A stretch of 64,000 bases of DNA from Odontesthes bonariensis (taxonomy: Eukaryota > Chordata > Actinopteri > Atheriniformes > Atherinopsidae): the NCBI RefSeq assembly GCF_027942865.1, contig NC_134509.1:33530197-33594196 (forward strand), read 5' to 3'. Of this stretch, positions 19,218-30,699 are shown in pieces. The position numbers and the translations under genes are program-made. The notes under the pieces are model-generated. The model was not told the DNA's origin and ran no database searches. It worked only from the letters and a program-made list of their open reading frames with translations. The stretch's first letter is position 1. Each line of letters begins with the position of its first letter.

Positions 19218-21798
19218 CATAGGCGTCGATTACGGGGGGGACGGTGGGGACATGTCCCCCCCACTATTTATGATTTGAATTTTGTCCCCACGACTTTTAA
19301 AAATGTGCTCTGATGCGACCGAAAAAAAATCCCCACATACTCAACCGAAATCGTCCTGTCTAAATCATGCGATAGGCGCGCACGAACATGTGAAAACCCC
19401 AATTTGGTATTTAGTCGTTTGATTTGCCGACTGTGAGCCACTGTAGAAACATGAAGTTGTAAAATGACAGCGGAGTCGGTGCATTCCAATGACGTCACAC
19501 CAGAGGTCCGTTTCACGAAGCAGGTTTAGTGAAAACTCTGAGTTGATTAACTCTGAAATGAGAGAAACTTTTACTCAATAAACCTTGAGTTTCTCTCTGT
19601 CTCCGCCCTCTTTCAGCCATTTGATTTCCTCATTCATTCATTCATTTAGTCAGCAGAGCGAGTTCTTCTACTTCAAGAAGTCCATCAGGCACAGTAGGAG
19701 GCGACTGTTTCCACCAAAATGTCCTTTTGACAACGATCCCGTGGATGAAGGTGCAGCATTACTGCGCAGAGAATTAAATATTCCTCAGGAGATGGTTATC
19801 AGACCGCATAGATTTTTGCATTTCCAGACAATTATCTTTTTGATCGGCACCATCAGAATTTTGTTGGGACAAAAGAAAAAAAAGACATAAAATACAAATA
19901 AATATTTGTATGAATAGGCTTAAAAAAAATTATATAGGCCTATTATATTTTATAAAGACACTCGTGTCTTGGGGGTGGACTCTCTCAGCCACTGGCCTTC
20001 CGTTAGAGGTGGCGGTGCTGGGCACCACCCGTTTTACGGGCATCCCTCTTTCTGTTGGCTTAGTAGAAGTCTGTGATAGTTTAAATAGGCTTAATTATTT
20101 AACAGAACATGATATAGATGAGAAGACATAGTTTATGTGTGTGAAAACAGCATTATGTAGGGAATAAAATAACTGCACAGTCAAATAGCCACTTAATATT
20201 TAAATATAGCACATTGAGTTGCCTGTAGTATGAAATGCGCTATATAAATAGATGCCTTGCCTTGCATTGCCTATTTACTTTACAGTGTAAAACATGATCA
20301 GAATGAGGTACCTCCATGCCGAGGTCTCACCTGTTTGAACAATGTTTTTATATTTCATCTTAAACTGCTGCCAAGTGCGCTTCTCCCCCGCGGGATTGCA
20401 CCTAAATGAAATAAATGAATGGTTACCATTCAAGCAGTTTCCCCTCTAATATTATTGTGATTGCAAAGGACTACATTTAAAATGACACTTTTACTGCTGC
20501 AGCGGTGTTGCACTTATTTCTAAAAACGTATTGAAACTCGCCGTATGAGCGCATTCGAGGTTGGTGAAAAACGTAGCCCCTCCTCTTCCCCGTTGCCATG
20601 GTGACTCGTCGAATCGGGGCTCCATTGATGCTGGCTTTTTAAAGTTGTAGTGCACACGCTAAACTCAAGGTCCTACTCAGAGTTGATTAAACTCACTCAA
20701 ATCAGCGTTTCTGGAACCGAAAACTCAGAATTTTCTATCTCAGAGTTAATCAACTCTGAGTTCAGGAACAGACTCAGAGTTTGTTGAACCTGCTTTGTGA
20801 AACGGACCCCGGGTAAACCGCTTTCCCGGCGAAACTCATTTAGAGCTACTTCTACACAAACAAAAATGCAGCGTTTCTTCGCAACTTCGCTGGTGGTTCT
20901 TCCAAGGATAACTTTAGAGGATATACACAGGGTCGTGGAGTCACACTCACCAACACCACAGTCCAGGCTGAGGAAAGGGTACAAGTTCTTTGTGGAGTAT
21001 ACAGTTATCAAGGTAAATTGTCTAACGTTTTATTTTTATCAGTAGGCTACTCAATAGCCTTCCACATTCATGTTTTGTAATGATAAGCAAACCATATACG
21101 ATCCATAGAAATCATCTGAAATATTGTCTGTGTGTGAAATGTGTGTTAAATATTTGTCATGTGTAGACTATAATATTATGAATATAATTTGCCATGGTGG
21201 CTATGAAGTCTCCGCGTGCAGCGTTAGCATTTTAGTATTAGGTTAGCCAAGGAAACGTTAAGCTAGTTATTTGCTTGTTTTTTTAGCAACTCCTGAAAAT
21301 AACATTCTGTATATGCTCAGTGTCAAATGTAGTTGATGGAAAGGTGGTAGTGAGAGGCTCGATGAGGAGGAATGAGGAGCCCCACAGACTACAGGTTTCT
21401 GCTCGTTGGCCGAAGTCTGTGTTTGTTTTGATAGTCTGTCCGGACTAACAACTGCAGTTGCAGTTGCACTTTTCCCCTTTTTCTGTTGTTCAGATCATTT
21501 TCACTGTTCTTTCTTACAAACAGTACAGTAGCGTAATTAATTAACAGTAATTAATTCATGAATAAATACATAATTTCGAATCAGATCATAATGATATGGA
21601 AACATGAAATTAAAGGATATATTTTATAAACTCTGTATGCGTTCATAAAAAAAAAAGGGCAGCTTATTAAACATGACGCTGGAATAGATCTAGAATGCGT
21701 TACTTTTTAATGTCCTGGTTGGTGGGTGGTCCGTGGGGGGCATAGAATGCATTACGTTTTTTGTCCCCACCACTTCTAAAACCAAACTGACGCCCTTG
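19218..21798. mobile_element. hAT transposon (non-autonomous, contains a nested Harbinger-like element)
   Basis: Terminal inverted repeats are CATAGGCGTCGATTACGGGG on the left and CAAGGGCGTCAGTTTGGTTT on the right (reverse complement), matching in their first ten bases except one. They are flanked by an exact 8-bp duplication TGAACGTC (19210-19217 and 21799-21806), diagnostic of hAT-type insertion. Both ends carry a 'GGGGACA/TGTCCCC' block. No intact transposase frame is visible. Confidence 0.78.
19505..20808 (+). mobile_element. Harbinger-like element nested in the hAT copy
   Basis: The ends are near-perfect inverted repeats: GGTCCGTTTCACGAAGCAGG on the left and GGTCCGTTTCACAAAGCAGG from the right, followed by repeated AACTCTGAGTT blocks. 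Inside, around 19660-19830, the plus strand encodes PFDNDPVDEGAALLRREL, which resembles the N-terminal region of PIF/Harbinger (HARBI1-type) transposases. The frame then decays. I could not find a clean 3-bp target duplication. Confidence 0.6.
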
Positions 21799-22003
21799 TG
21801 AACGTCGTAATAAAACTCATGAAATAAAGACTTATTAACACTTTGAGGAAAGAGATTAAATTCCAATATTTTTACATGTGCTATTACTCCTTCGGAAGGG
21901 AGTAACTTTGATTTTGACATTGGTGGGGACATAAAAGTGCAGTTTTTTTTTTTTTTTTGCATTACCAATCATAAGTTAATGGCATGCAGATGCTATATGT
22001 TAA

Positions 22004-22232
22004 CGAGCCATCCTAATTTTTAGGGAGTTGATCTTTAAATCACAAGGTTGCAAGCTCAAATCCCACGATTAGGCTACCTCTGTTTACACCTGGAGTGACC
22101 TTGAGCAAAACAACTAACCCAACAATTCTCCAGAGACTGCAGTCTCATTATTGGTTACATGTAACCAATAATGTGTTCTTATAAAGTCGGTTTGGATAAA
22201 AAAAAAAGTCAGCTAAGTGTTATGCAATGTAA
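22004..22232 (+). mobile_element. tRNA-derived SINE
   Basis: A tRNA-like head with a box-B-like AGCTCAAATCCC is followed by GTGACCTTGAGCAAAACAA and a 3' end GGTTTGGATAAAAAAAAAAG with a TCAGCTAAGTG tail. This arrangement is typical of fish tRNA-derived SINEs. It lies immediately before the CAGGG-ended element. Confidence 0.55.
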
Positions 22233-22243
22233 CTCATATAATG

Positions 22244-23508
22244 CAGGGTATCTGCACATTTTTTAATCAACAAATTTAATGACTTTTAAGACCTTTTTAA
22301 GACCTCTAAGAATAAAAATTAAGACCATTACCACGGCAAAAATATATATAAAAACTACACTCTAGGCTGTTCGGTGTTGAAAAAAAGTCCAGTGTGAAAT
22401 GTGTGCTTCAGTGATACTGAATCAGTGTGTCAACATGATCGCATAAGATTTGAACGCACAAGGGAACACCACACACTACAGGACAATCGTGCCCAATTGT
22501 CCTACAGATCTGCGAAGGAGTGTGTTTTCGCTGCCATTTGTCTGTCTGTTTGTCTGAGGCTCTGAGCAAAATAAATCCATAATTGAACCTAATTTTCGAG
22601 TTATGTCTACTGTGCTTTTACAACTAGCAAAACGATTTTACTACCCAAGTTAACTTAAACCAGAACTTTGGACAACTCACGTGAAGCACAGACTGGTTTA
22701 TGCAATAGTCAGCTGTCCATATATGGACTGTGACTTTGCAGCATAAACCACACGACAAAATCAAATTTACTTCGGGATTAATAAAGTATCTCCAATCTAA
22801 TCAAATAAATAAAAACGAGCACAGACCGCTCATACAGTCAATGGCATGTACCCATAGAAAAAATACACACTCTCATTCACATCACACAACCTGACTATCG
22901 ACTGTTAACAACCATGATCAGTAACCTACACAAACCCAGACACATAATGGCTCGGCGGCCAGCAATCGGATAAACCAATGAAGTGAATCAATCCTGTGAA
23001 AGAATGAAAACAAGTGAATGAAACCTGCACTCACCCATTATGAAGTTAACTCTGCACCTCCATAATCTTGCCCCTGCTCAGCCAACACCTTGACGTCAGG
23101 TATGTTTGGTAACGTTACTGCGGCTAGCATTAGCAACGAGGCTGCTAGGCTTGCTAAATCGGTAAACATTAGGCTACAGAAGAAAGCTAGTCTTTTTAGC
23201 TACGTTATATTATCATATTTCTTCTCGGCTATAAGTTAACCTTTGTTTACGGCCACTGGCCCTAACCTGACGCGCTAGCTGTCAAATCACCGGAAGTTTT
23301 CACCGGAAGTACTGGCGCACACACAAAACGTCAGCGGTCGCCATATCACAGAGCGATAGAAAATCGTCTCTCTAGACATATCTTTCTCTAATTTCGCCCA
23401 GATGAAATTTAATGCCACTCTTCGAAAATCGGCGAAATTTAAGACATTTTAAGACCTTAAAAAAAGTAGTTTTTATTTAAGACTTTTTAAGGATCCGAGG
23501 AGACCCTG
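22244..23508. mobile_element. CAGGG-ended non-autonomous DNA transposon
   Basis: The left end CAGGGTATCTGC and right end (reverse complement) CAGGGTCTCCTCGG are each followed by repeated TTTTAAGACC / AAGTCTTAAAT blocks, giving imperfect long inverted repeats. The length is about 1265 bases with no transposase. The flanking 8-mers do not match, so insertion history is unclear. Family is probably hAT-like by end sequence. Confidence 0.5.
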
Positions 23509-23517
23509 CAGTAGGGG

Positions 23518-23572
23518 CTTGGTAGGGACGTGACTGTAGCGTCCCTACCGAAAATTACGCCCTTAAGTCCTA
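23518..23572. mobile_element. Isolated hAT-type terminus
   Basis: The sequence ends CCCTACCGAAAATTACGCCC, resembling the right end of the hAT copy at 19218-21798 (ACGCCC after a GTCCC block). No partner end was found, so this is probably a truncated relic. Confidence 0.3.
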
Positions 23573-24049
23573 TTTTGTGCTAATTTATTAATCATTTCCC
23601 ACTTTAATAGGTGAAAGGGAAACTGCCTTTAAAGGTAGAAGATCCTAGATTTTGAGTCCAGAAAAGCTGCATTTTGAAAATACATAGGTAAGAAGTCACA
23701 ACCCTTTTCTTCCCTTTTCCCCCGAAGGCACGCCTCTAGAGTACATGAACGAGCACGAAGGTGCTCGAGCGCTGTTCTGACAGCAAGCATCGATCGTTGC
23801 CATATTTAGTATTTAGTATATGATAACTATACGTTTAATAATGCTAGGTGCTAGCCAAGCTGGCTCTAGTTTAGCTTCCTGCCAAGCTTCTGGACGTGTA
23901 AAGGCGTTCGCATGGTTGCCGCGTCTGTCACGGCGGTGTCGCACCGTGACGTCAAAATGACGGTTCAGGCATGGCGCTGCACAGTATGTATACAGTGAAG
24001 AGCAGCAAAAAGAGTCCTGGTGCAGAGAAACTGTTCCTAGTCATATGGG

Positions 24050-24978
24050 GGGGGGGTTCAAACCGTATGCCTGTGACTGTGGTTGTCCATTATAGAGAAG
24101 AGCCTGCTCAGTGTCCTCTTCTCAGCTGTGGAAGTGAGAGCGACCAGTTCTGTGCCTACAACAGACCCAGCCTTTCTCACCAACCTGTCAAGGCGTTTAG
24201 CATCTCTCTTCCTAATGCTACCCCTCCAGCATGTCACAGCATAGGAGAGCACACTGGCCATGACAGACTGGTAGAACATCAGCAGGAGTCTGTTGCAGAC
24301 ATTAAAGGATCTCAGCTTCCTCAGAAAGTAGAGCCTGCTCTGACCCTTCTTGTAGAGTGCGTGTGAGTTTGCAGACCACTCCGGTTTATTGTCCAGATGT
24401 ACCCCTAGATACTTGTACGTGCAGACTGTCTCCACTGTCTCCCCCTCGATAGAGACAGGCACCAGGGGCGGGGTGGTTCGCCTGAAGTCAACCACCATTT
24501 CCTTTGTTTTGGTGGTGTTCAGCTGCAGCTGGTTGGTCCTGCACCATCCGGCAAAGTTCTCCACCAGTCCCCTGTACTCCCCCTCCTGCCCATGCAACAA
24601 TGGCGGTGTCGTCCGAGAACTTTTGTATGTGGCAGGTCTCAGAGTTGTAGGTGAAGTCAGTGGTGTACAGGGTGAACAACACCGGGGAGAGCACAGTTCC
24701 TTGTGGAGCTCCAGTGCTACTGACCGCAGTCTCTGATGTGAGGTCACCCAGTCTGACAAACTGGGGCCGTTCTGTGAGGTAGTCTGTAATCCAGGTCACC
24801 AGCCCTGTCTCCACTCCCATCTGCAGCAGTTTGTCTCTCAACAGGAGTGGCTGGATCGTGTTGAAGGCGCTGGAAAAATCACAAAACATGATTCTCACAG
24901 CACTGCCTCCTTTATCCAGGTGAGAATGCACCCTGTGCAGCAGGTACAGGATAGCATCCTCTACTCCCACATTCTCCT
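24050..24978 (-). mobile_element. LINE reverse-transcriptase fragment (CR1/L2/Rex1-like)
   Basis: On the minus strand the reading begins near 24970 with ILYLLHRVHSHLDKGGSAV and IMFCDFSSAFNTIQP, then GAPQGTVLSPVLFTLYTTD and FSDDTAIV, the palm motifs of a non-LTR reverse transcriptase. A frameshift near 24590-24600 moves the rest (NTTKTKEMVVDFRR, TYKYLGVHLD, RKAGSVVG) to another frame. The fragment lacks the endonuclease and N-terminal part. It is inactive by frameshift and truncation. Confidence 0.8.
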
Positions 24979-24984
24979 GTTAGG

Positions 24985-25245
24985 AAAATTGAAGGGCAGA
25001 GACTTTGTTGATGCCGGGGGCTTCAAACCTTCACTTCTATTAACTGAATTAAAAACTTAAAATGATCTGAATACTGCAGCAGTATCATTAATTACAGTGT
25101 TCCTGCTCTTGACAGCGGCATTGTTTTCTTCTCCACTTTCGTGGTTGTAGAGTAGAGGTAACTGTCACGTAGCAGCGCCACCTCTGTGACGGAGAAAATT
25201 GCAACTACTGGCGCAACGACTTGCGCCAGTAGTTGCAAGTTGGTT
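24985..25245 (-). repeat. Inverted copy of a repeat shared with 32505-32745
   Basis: The sequence from GCCGGGGGCTTCAAACC through GAATACTGCAGCAGTATCAT and CTCTTGACAGCGGCATTGT to GGCGCAA is the reverse complement of 32510-32720 with scattered differences. It ends in a perfect 18-bp hairpin TTGCAACTACTGGCGCAA with a 4-base loop (25199-25238). It is probably a terminus of a Harbinger-type or related DNA element. Confidence 0.6.
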
Positions 25246-25895
25246 TGATATTGGTTTGAAAAAAAAGACACCTTATTTCCTTATTGTGAATATCTGTCGA
25301 ATATCCAATATCAAACCAACTTCACCACGGTCTGTAGCGGCAGCTGCAGCAGACACATTTTCGGAAAGGTTGGCTTGATTAAATTAATTCTGGACTCTAT
25401 ATCCGACCACATGAAGACCTCGGAACACTTCGGTTTGGCTTTAGGGACCCTCTACTCACTACCACGTAAGTGTTATGTTGTTTGGAGCAGTAGAAGAGGT
25501 ATAAAAATAGTGTTTTGTAGCGGTGACATGATTTGCCCCATTCACTTCCAGGCTAACGACTTTTGGCTAAAAACGGTCAAATCAAAATTCTCAAAACCCA
25601 TCCGAATGACATGATTTTGATGTCAACTCAACGTATGTACTCCCAACATCTTGTAAATTGATCTAAAGTGTATTTTACTCCGGATTATCCCTTTAATGTA
25701 GAAATACTAAATATCAGAGATAAGGGGAAATTATCTATATATCAAGTTACAATCACATTTACAGAGGGTGCATATGTTAGGGTTTGTCAATTCTCTGACT
25801 TTGGACTCGTTTCCTTTTCTAGGTTTTTCTGTGTTTTGTTTGATTCTGTTTTATTGTTTGTGTTCTTAGAGTTTGGAGTTATTGGTATGAATTAA

Positions 25896-26313
25896 AGTGA
25901 TACAATGTAACTTCTCAAAAAGCCCACCATGGAGCTCCCCCTACAGGCTTGGAGGTAATGTACAGTTACACTCTCATAAATACAACACCCTTTCGCTTTC
26001 ACGTTTCACGTTTGTGAAATAGGCAAGGAGACAGAAGGTGCAAGCTATGTCGACCGAGAAGGCAAGAGTAATCAAATGTACCTGGGAGCGTGAGAGCGGT
26101 CTATTTGTTTTTGCGGTAGGTGTGCCAGAAAGCAAGTCGAAGTACTTACGCTCAGCTCCCGGGCCGGTCCAGCAAAGTTACATAGCGCAGTTTTTCCAAC
26201 TCAGACCCCCGAAGGGCATAGGAGACAGGCCAATCGTGATATTAAAACTCATTCTAGCTGCACAATTTTTTTCAAGCTGTTATTTTATAGTAGAAATGTT
26301 ACATAGTATTGCT
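25896..26313. mobile_element. TTAA-flanked miniature element with a short start-exon-like frame
   Basis: Terminal repeats AGTGATACAATGTAACTTCTC and AGCAATACTATGTAACATTTC (right end, reverse complement) are bordered by TTAA at 25892-25895 and 26314-26317. The length is 418 bases. On the plus strand an ATG at 26047 opens 23 codons ending exactly at GCG|GTAGGT, which looks like a coding start exon with a splice donor. Superfamily is piggyBac or Kolobok by target site only. Confidence 0.55.
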
Positions 26314-26462
26314 TTAAGATTTATTCTCAGTTTGTGAGTCGGTTCTTGATTTGTTATTCTGCTGTAATTAAAAGCTTACTCTCCTTTTCCAACTAACACG
26401 ATTTATTCTACAATTTCCATTTCTATTAGATAAGTCGGACAGAATAGGCAAGATAATGTACA

Positions 26463-26733
26463 TTGTTCATAAGAAGGGGCAGATGTCCAAAGGTGGGAGG
26501 CTGCCACCCAAGAGCCTGGTACATGAGGAGATGTTTGGAGGTGGAGATGAGCCACTCAGACCCCCGCAAAACATGGCTGATCTTCATGTAATGATCATCT
26601 ACTATGTTTGCAAGGTGGTAGGTGGGGAAACCATCCGCTTTCATCACAATAGGGTCACCCTCCACCTAAGACAAGAGGACATATCAGACGGACCGACTTT
26701 AGAAGACAGATAGATACTAAAGTAATCTTTATT
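26463..26733 (-). pseudogene. Inverted partial copy of EARS2 exon 5
   Basis: These 271 bases are the reverse complement of 29874-30144, without indels and with only about three substitutions seen by eye. They carry 68 bases of the upstream intron, the acceptor AG and the first 203 coding bases of exon 5 ([20 protein letters not shown] to GHLPLLMN). The remainder of the exon, including the KLSKR motif, is missing. There is no donor or in-frame continuation, so it cannot encode a synthetase by itself. Confidence 0.9.
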
Positions 26734-28142
26734 TAGTGCATTAGTCAAATCAAAATTTTTCTGGTAGTGATACTCATCGTCTTTGTCTCAATAAACTAAC
26801 ACGTGTCTTTAGAACTTTCTTCCACCAGAACTTCGATGTTTAAAGTCAGGAGGTAGTACACGTGAGTAGGAGACTTGGCGAGGGGCATTTTCCGTATGGT
26901 TTTCCTCTGTGGCTCCTCAGCTCTGTATCATATGACAACTCCCTCAACTACATCCTCATGATTATTCCCCGCTGTCTTCCCACTTAGTTATCAGGCTTAA
27001 AGGCTATTTGCAGTGGGATGCTCTTTCATGTATTGTCAGCCTCTTGCGTTATAGTGTTTAGCCTACTTTATTGCGAGTCACCTGTTGGCAGTTACAATTG
27101 TTCCCCAGCAATCCGGGGTTTTTTTTCGTTGTGGTTTCCTCTTCCCTTTCTAGTGAAAATTAAAAAATATAATCTGCGCTCCAACAAACTTCCCTTGGGC
27201 ATGTTCTTTAGTGACCTAAATATTGTGTTAAATAAGCTGAATACTCACTGGAAAAAGAATTTTGTGATGGTACTTTGTGTGTGCAAAAACAGTTTCACTC
27301 AAGTTGAAGGGAAGATTTTTGCAACATTATCACAACCAAATCAGTAAATTTCTTAAAAACCAAGATAGATAAAAGAAAAAAAGTTCTTCTCAACCTGTCA
27401 GTGCAAGTTAAGTGTAATTCAACGGTCAGTTTGACATATAATTGTACCGTGTTGTTGACACGAGCTTAACAACACAGAAAATTATATTTACAAACTTAAA
27501 TTCTTTTTTTTTAATCACAACAGAAAGAGTCACATTGATATACTGATACATTACACAACTGTCAGTCAATTCAAGCCCGATATTCTTATTCAAATTTCTG
27601 AGGAGAGTAAAAGGAAAAACAATGTTTAAATCTGTATCTTTTCTCATTTTCATCGCTGAAAGAAGCAGAAGCGGAAGAAGATGAAGAAAAAGCAGAAAGA
27701 AGAAGAAGAAGAAGAAGAAGAAGAAGAAGAAGAAGAAGAAGAAGAAGAAGAAGAAGAAGAAGAAGAAGAAGAAGAAGAAGAAGAAGAAGAAGAAGAAGAA
27801 GAAGAAGAAGAAGAAGAAGAGAGGGAAGTCATTCATCCACTAGGTGGCAGCATCGTCCAGTGGTGAGCTTTGTCTACTAAACTCGCTTTCCTGTGTCGGT
27901 GAAGAAGAACATTTCCCACATTTGACCCAAACAAACACCGCTGAACATTCGTACATGAAGAGATTTGTTGTCGGTTTTGTATAGCTTTTTATCATGTTGT
28001 TTTAGCACCTGTCGAACATGACTGCATGATTATCAAACTATAAAATAAAAGTAAATCTCCAAATGAAGCTCTTCGTGTCACTCGTGTGATCCTCGAAACG
28101 TGTGTCTCGACCGTAACATACATTTGTACAACCTTTGCCATC
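26734..28142. other. Upstream region of EARS2 without recognised gene
   Basis: Apart from the GAA tract there is no convincing exon. The EARS2 promoter and 5' UTR should lie within the last few hundred bases before 28143. I see no clear TATA box, in keeping with a housekeeping gene. Confidence 0.4.
27699..27821. repeat. (GAA)n trinucleotide tract, about 41 copies
   Basis: A nearly pure GAA/TTC run of about 123 bases lies roughly 320 bases upstream of the EARS2 start codon. Apparent poly-Glu, poly-Ser and poly-Phe frames across it are artefacts. Confidence 0.96.
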
Positions 28143-30636
28143 ATGTCACTGTGGTTTAAATCTTGCAAACGATGCTTTGTGCATCGTTCGTTTCTTCGGG
28201 GTGAATTTCGGTGTCTCACAGCGATCAGAAACAGACCAATGGAGGTCCGGTTACATGCCGCCGTTAATAGATGCTGCTCCACGCTTCAGGGTGAGGTGAG
28301 GGTCAGGTTCGCCCCCAGTCCCACAGGTAAAGTCCTACTTTCTTAAAATGATCTGCGATGTTATCCAAGGGGATAAGTTGTCAAACTCAGACTCGTCTTA
28401 ATTGTTTGTATTCCTTTCAAGTCATTGATTGCATTTATTTTGTTAAGTGTAGCTTTGGGAACTTGTATGCGTCATCTGAAATATCGGCTACTTTAATACA
28501 TAATGTTTCAAGTCTAACGATTGAAATGGTTGGCATGAATGATCAAGAGAAGATATTTTAATACGTTGTAGCAGGAAATGCTAACTAACTTAATTTCCTT
28601 CAGCTGTTTTAGTTTCGCTGTCTTGGTGTTGTTTGAAGTGGCTCATTGTCTCAAAATGAGCCAGAGCTGTTTACATTTTTATAATCGTGCGTTCATTCAA
28701 GACGGCCGCCTTCTTCGGTTATTCTGCAGCCTGAAGCTCTAATGCTTAGTTGTGATATTCTGCAGGCTTCTTGCATCTTGGAGGTCTCCGAACTGCTCTC
28801 TACAATTATATATTTTCAAAGAAGTATGGAGGTGTTTTCATCCTGCGACTGGAGGACACAGATCAGAGCAGACTGGTGCCAGGAGCTGCAGAGTCCATAG
28901 AGGACATGCTGGAGTGGGCTGGTAAGATGGGTCTGTGTGTATGGTCACTGTACATGAAAGATTTATTTTTTTTTGTGCTTTTTTTTTAACTTGGAACCCA
29001 TTCCCCTGTTTTTGGTTCAATATCATCAGGGCACAAAGATGAAAATATGATGCAACACGATGCTGTGGACTACTTAATCTCATCTTCTCCTACAGGTATA
29101 CCTCCAGATGAGAGCCCTCGTCGAGGGGGGCCGCTGGGCCCATACCTGCAGTCTCAGCGATTAGACCTCTACCGTCAGACAGCCCAGCAGCTTATTGAGA
29201 GTGAACGTGCCTACTATTGTTTCTGCAGCCCTCAGCGACTGGAACTACTGAAAAAAGAGGCTTTAAGAGCTGGACAGACTCCAAGGTAACAAAAAGTACT
29301 TACTATTCCCACATTATCCCTCTCCTCTGTTATCATCTGAGGGAAGCACACAGACATCTGCATGTTTGCTGTCCGAGGCGAAGCATTGACTGTTTCCTTG
29401 TCTCCACAGGTATGACAACAGGTGTCGCCACCTGCGAGCTGACCAGGTTCAGGAGAAGCTGGCTCAGGGGGTGTCACGTGTTATCAGATTTCGCCTGGAA
29501 GCCGGAGTTGAGCCCTTTCAGGATCTGATCTACGGGTGGAATCGTCATGACGTGGCAGAGGTCGGGTTTGTGGCGATTTCTATTTTTCAAAAGTATTCAC
29601 ACTAAAAAAAAAAAGTGAGTTACACTTCGTGTTAGGTGTGAGGAACATCAACTTATGTTTCTGTCAGTTTGTTTTTATGTAACTTTGACAAGTTCCCTAT
29701 ATTTCCTGCTAAAATCGTTGGACCTGAAGTCCTATACTTAGGTAGGTAGGTAGAGCGCTGCTGGTATCCCTCAAAATCAACTGGTGCTCTTGGAGGGTGC
29801 AATGTATAACAAAGAGAGAGGAAAAAATCCTTGGTCCAGGCACTTCAGTTGATTTAAAAAGTCCGAAACAATCAATAAAGATTACTTTAGTATCTATCTG
29901 TCTTCTAAAATCGGTCCGTCTGATATGTCCTCTTGTCTTAGGTGGAGGGTGACCCTGTTGTGATGAAAGCGGATGGTTTCCCCACCTACCACCTTGCGAA
30001 CATAGTAGATGATCATTACATGAAGATCAGCCATGTTTTGCGGGGGTCTGAGTGGCTCATCTCCACCTCCAAACATCTCCTCATGTACCAGGCTCTTGGG
30101 TGGCAGCCTCCCACCTTTGGACATCTGCCCCTTCTTATGAACAAAGATGGCAGTAAACTGTCTAAAAGACAGGGGGACATATTTATTCAAAGCTTCCAGA
30201 CAGACGGGATCCTACCGGAAGCTTTACTGGATATCACAACCAACTGCGGCTCTGGATTCAACAGTAAGTGATGATGGAATAAAGTAAAAAAAAAAAAAAA
30301 AAAAAATAGAGTTTGAAACAATGATGAGGTCATCTCTAAAAACAATTTATAAATTTAGAATCGATGATACTAATTGTAATATTATAGTGGTGGGGCTGTA
30401 GCTAAGGAGGGAGAGCAGTTGTTTGCCAATCAGAAAGTTAGTGTTTTGACTCCTAGCTCCACACAGAACCCCATGTTACCGATTGATGTGTCCATTGGTG
30501 TGTAAAATAGAGGGGGGGGAAAAAAACATACTGTTTAGCCTGTTATACTGTATAGCCAAAGACATGCTGTATGAATGGATAAATATGGCTTGTAGCGCAA
30601 AAGCGCTTTAAGTGGTCAACTAGACTAGAAAAAGCG

Positions 30637-30699
<63 letters not shown>

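Noticed and set aside
24058-24759. A functional reverse-transcriptase gene
   Set aside because: The frame shifts in the middle of the domain and the N-terminal and endonuclease parts are missing, so it is a dead LINE fragment.
26426-26665. A stand-alone synthetase-like gene on the minus strand
   Set aside because: It is the inverted copy of EARS2 exon 5 only. It lacks the KLSKR motif, the other exons and any promoter or donor.
27426-27866. Poly-Glu, poly-Ser and poly-Phe proteins
   Set aside because: All derive from the GAA/TTC trinucleotide tract and have no conserved flanking sequence.
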